Below are positions 62,893 to 64,000 of a DNA stretch of 64,000 nucleotides, piece after piece. The DNA lies in the NCBI RefSeq assembly GCF_034351645.1, contig NZ_CP133782.1, positions 1,369,001-1,433,000 of the forward strand, in the 5' to 3' direction. The notes under the pieces were generated by a model that worked only from the letters and a program-made list of their open reading frames with translations, did no database searches and was not told the origin of the DNA. Position numbers and translations under genes: made by a program. How positions within the stretch are numbered: position 1 is the first letter of the stretch; each line of letters opens with the position of its first letter. The stretch is from Pseudomonas sp. DC1.2 (GTDB taxonomy: Bacteria > Pseudomonadota > Gammaproteobacteria > Pseudomonadales > Pseudomonadaceae).

Positions 62893-64000
62893 TCAGTCGA
62901 GGTCCAGCACCACGACGCGCTGTCCGGCACGCACCGCCGAACCTGGTTGCACGCGAATCTCGCGGACCACGCCCGCCATCGGCGAGAGCAGTGGGATTTC
63001 CATTTTCATCGACTCCAGAATCACCAATACATCGCCGGCCGCCACGTGGCTGTTGAGCGCCACCTGAACCTGCCAGAGGTTGCCAGCGATGTGGCTGTCG
63101 ATGCTGTGCTGTCCCGCGGCCAGCGGCGTTTCTTCGCCTGGCTCCGGGGCTGCTTCTTCACTGTCGAAGTGGGCTTGGCCACTCGCGATCCAGCGCTCGC
63201 GTTCGGCGTTAAATGCGCCTTGCTGCTGATCTCGAAACGCGGCAATGCTCTGGGCCTCTTTCGCCAGAAACGCTTGATAATCCGCCAGGTTCAATTGGCT
63301 ATGCTCGATGTCCAGCTCGAAGCGTCCCAATGGGAAATCACGCCGAATACGCAGCAACTCGTCAGCGCTCACGGGATAAAAACGGATCTGATCGAAGAAC
63401 CTTAGCAGCCACGGTTTACCGTCGAACGCGGCGACTTCGCGGTAGCGATTCCACATCTGCAAGGTGCGACCGACAAACTGATAACCGCCGGGGCCTTCCA
63501 TGCCGTAGACGCACAGGTAGGCGCCGCCGATGCCCACCGAATTTTCGGCGGTCCAAGTGCGGGCCGGGTTGTATTTAGTGGTCACCAGCCGATGGCGCGG
63601 GTCGAGCGGGGTGGCGACCGGCGCGCCGAGGTAAACGTCGCCGAGGCCCATCACCAGGTAACTGGCGTCGAACACGGTGCGCTGCACCTCGTCGAGGTTG
63701 GGCAGGTCGTTGATGCGGCGGATGAACTCAAGATTGCTCGGGCACCACGGCGCGTCCTTGCGCACGGTCGTCATGTACTTTTCAATCGCCAACTGACAGG
63801 CCGGATCGTCCCAGGACAGCGGCAGATGGACAATGCGCGAGGGTACCTGCAGGTCCTCGGCGGCGCACACGGCGTCCCACTCCCCGGCGAGGATAGCCAA
63901 TAGATCGGCGAGCGGTAGTTGTTCCGGTTGGTAGTGTACTTGCAGCGAACGGATGCCTGGCGTCACGTCGATAACGCCGTGCAAGGCTTTGCTTTGCAAG
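62893..64000 (-). CDS. uca: Urea carboxylase, C-terminal part (runs off the window)
   Basis: The last 369 or so codons of urea carboxylase. The visible part begins within the AHS1/AHS2 (KipI/KipA-like) carboxyltransferase region (GIRSLQVHYQPEQLPL, VMGLGDVYLGAPVATPLDPRHRL) and ends in a biotin carrier domain with the biotinylated lysine in ESMKME and a closing VVVLDLD. The biotin carboxylase half must lie to the right of the window. Together with atzF it converts urea (or carboxyguanidine products) to ammonia using ATP and biotin. Confidence 0.92.
   Translation of the reverse strand, partial: LQSKALHGVIDVTPGIRSLQVHYQPEQLPLADLLAILAGEWDAVCAAEDLQVPSRIVHLPLSWDDPACQLAIEKYMTTVRKDAPWCPSNLEFIRRINDLPNLDEVQRTVFDASYLVMGLGDVYLGAPVATPLDPRHRLVTTKYNPARTWTAENSVGIGGAYLCVYGMEGPGGYQFVGRTLQMWNRYREVAAFDGKPWLLRFFDQIRFYPVSADELLRIRRDFPLGRFELDIEHSQLNLADYQAFLAKEAQSIAAFRDQQQGAFNAERERWIASGQAHFDSEEAAPEPGEETPLAAGQHSIDSHIAGNLWQVQVALNSHVAAGDVLVILESMKMEIPLLSPMAGVVREIRVQPGSAVRAGQRVVVLDLD

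Overview
The window looks like chromosome of a Pseudomonas of the P. fluorescens / P. putida type. The evidence is high GC with G/C-ending codons, gene families typical of that genus (PcaR, an Emh/Ttg efflux pump with its repressor and operator, XenB, PhaG, OlsBA), and REP palindromes between genes. No phage, insertion sequence, CRISPR array or integron was seen; this is mostly core or soft-core genome. The first gene (phosphate permease) and the last (urea carboxylase) run off the edges.

Region 1 (about 1.2-13.8 kb) is a compact protocatechuate branch of the beta-ketoadipate pathway: pcaR, pcaK, pcaIJF, pcaHG, pcaTBDC and a convergent OprD-type porin. Together they take up aromatic acids (porin, PcaK, PcaT), open the ring (PcaHG) and convert the product to succinyl-CoA and acetyl-CoA (PcaB, C, D, IJ, F). 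Copies of one motif, GTTCGATAATCGC or close variants, sit before pcaR, pcaK, pcaI and the porin and are best read as PcaR operators. A-rich Crc/Hfq-type motifs lie at the starts of pcaK and pcaT and just before pcaH.

Region 2 (13.8-24.1 kb) is envelope and xenobiotic defence: the emhABC RND pump with divergent emhR and a recognisable TetR-type operator, an unrecognised secreted protein, and an arsR-MFS-xenB operon. Region 3 (24.2-38 kb) is lipid and envelope biology: acpH, the ornithine-lipid pair olsBA, an acyl-CoA-dehydrogenase-like protein, a serine hydrolase, a frameshifted yceI, a cardiolipin-synthase-like enzyme, bglX, a lemA-TPM-TPM group and a methyltransferase.

Region 4 (38-50 kb) is accessory metabolism: a DJ-1 protein, a ribbon-helix-helix protein, a SIR2-like DUF4917 protein, an iron alcohol dehydrogenase, an orphan alpha-oxoamine synthase, a LysR-CaiB-HMG-CoA lyase-MFS cluster probably for a branched dicarboxylic acid, and fosA. 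Region 5 (49.6-53.5 kb) collects small stress or envelope proteins, including a 52-residue KGG protein and a probable amber-interrupted gene remnant. Region 6 (53.6-64 kb) holds a chemoreceptor behind a flagellar-type promoter, a glutathione transferase, tRNA-Gly(CCC), phaG, rsuA, a sensor diguanylate cyclase, and allophanate hydrolase with urea carboxylase.

No clear undescribed multi-gene system stands out. The most interesting leads are the SIR2-like DUF4917 gene, the orphan alpha-oxoamine synthase, the CaiB/HMG-CoA lyase operon, the broken yceI and the amber-interrupted remnant near 51 kb.
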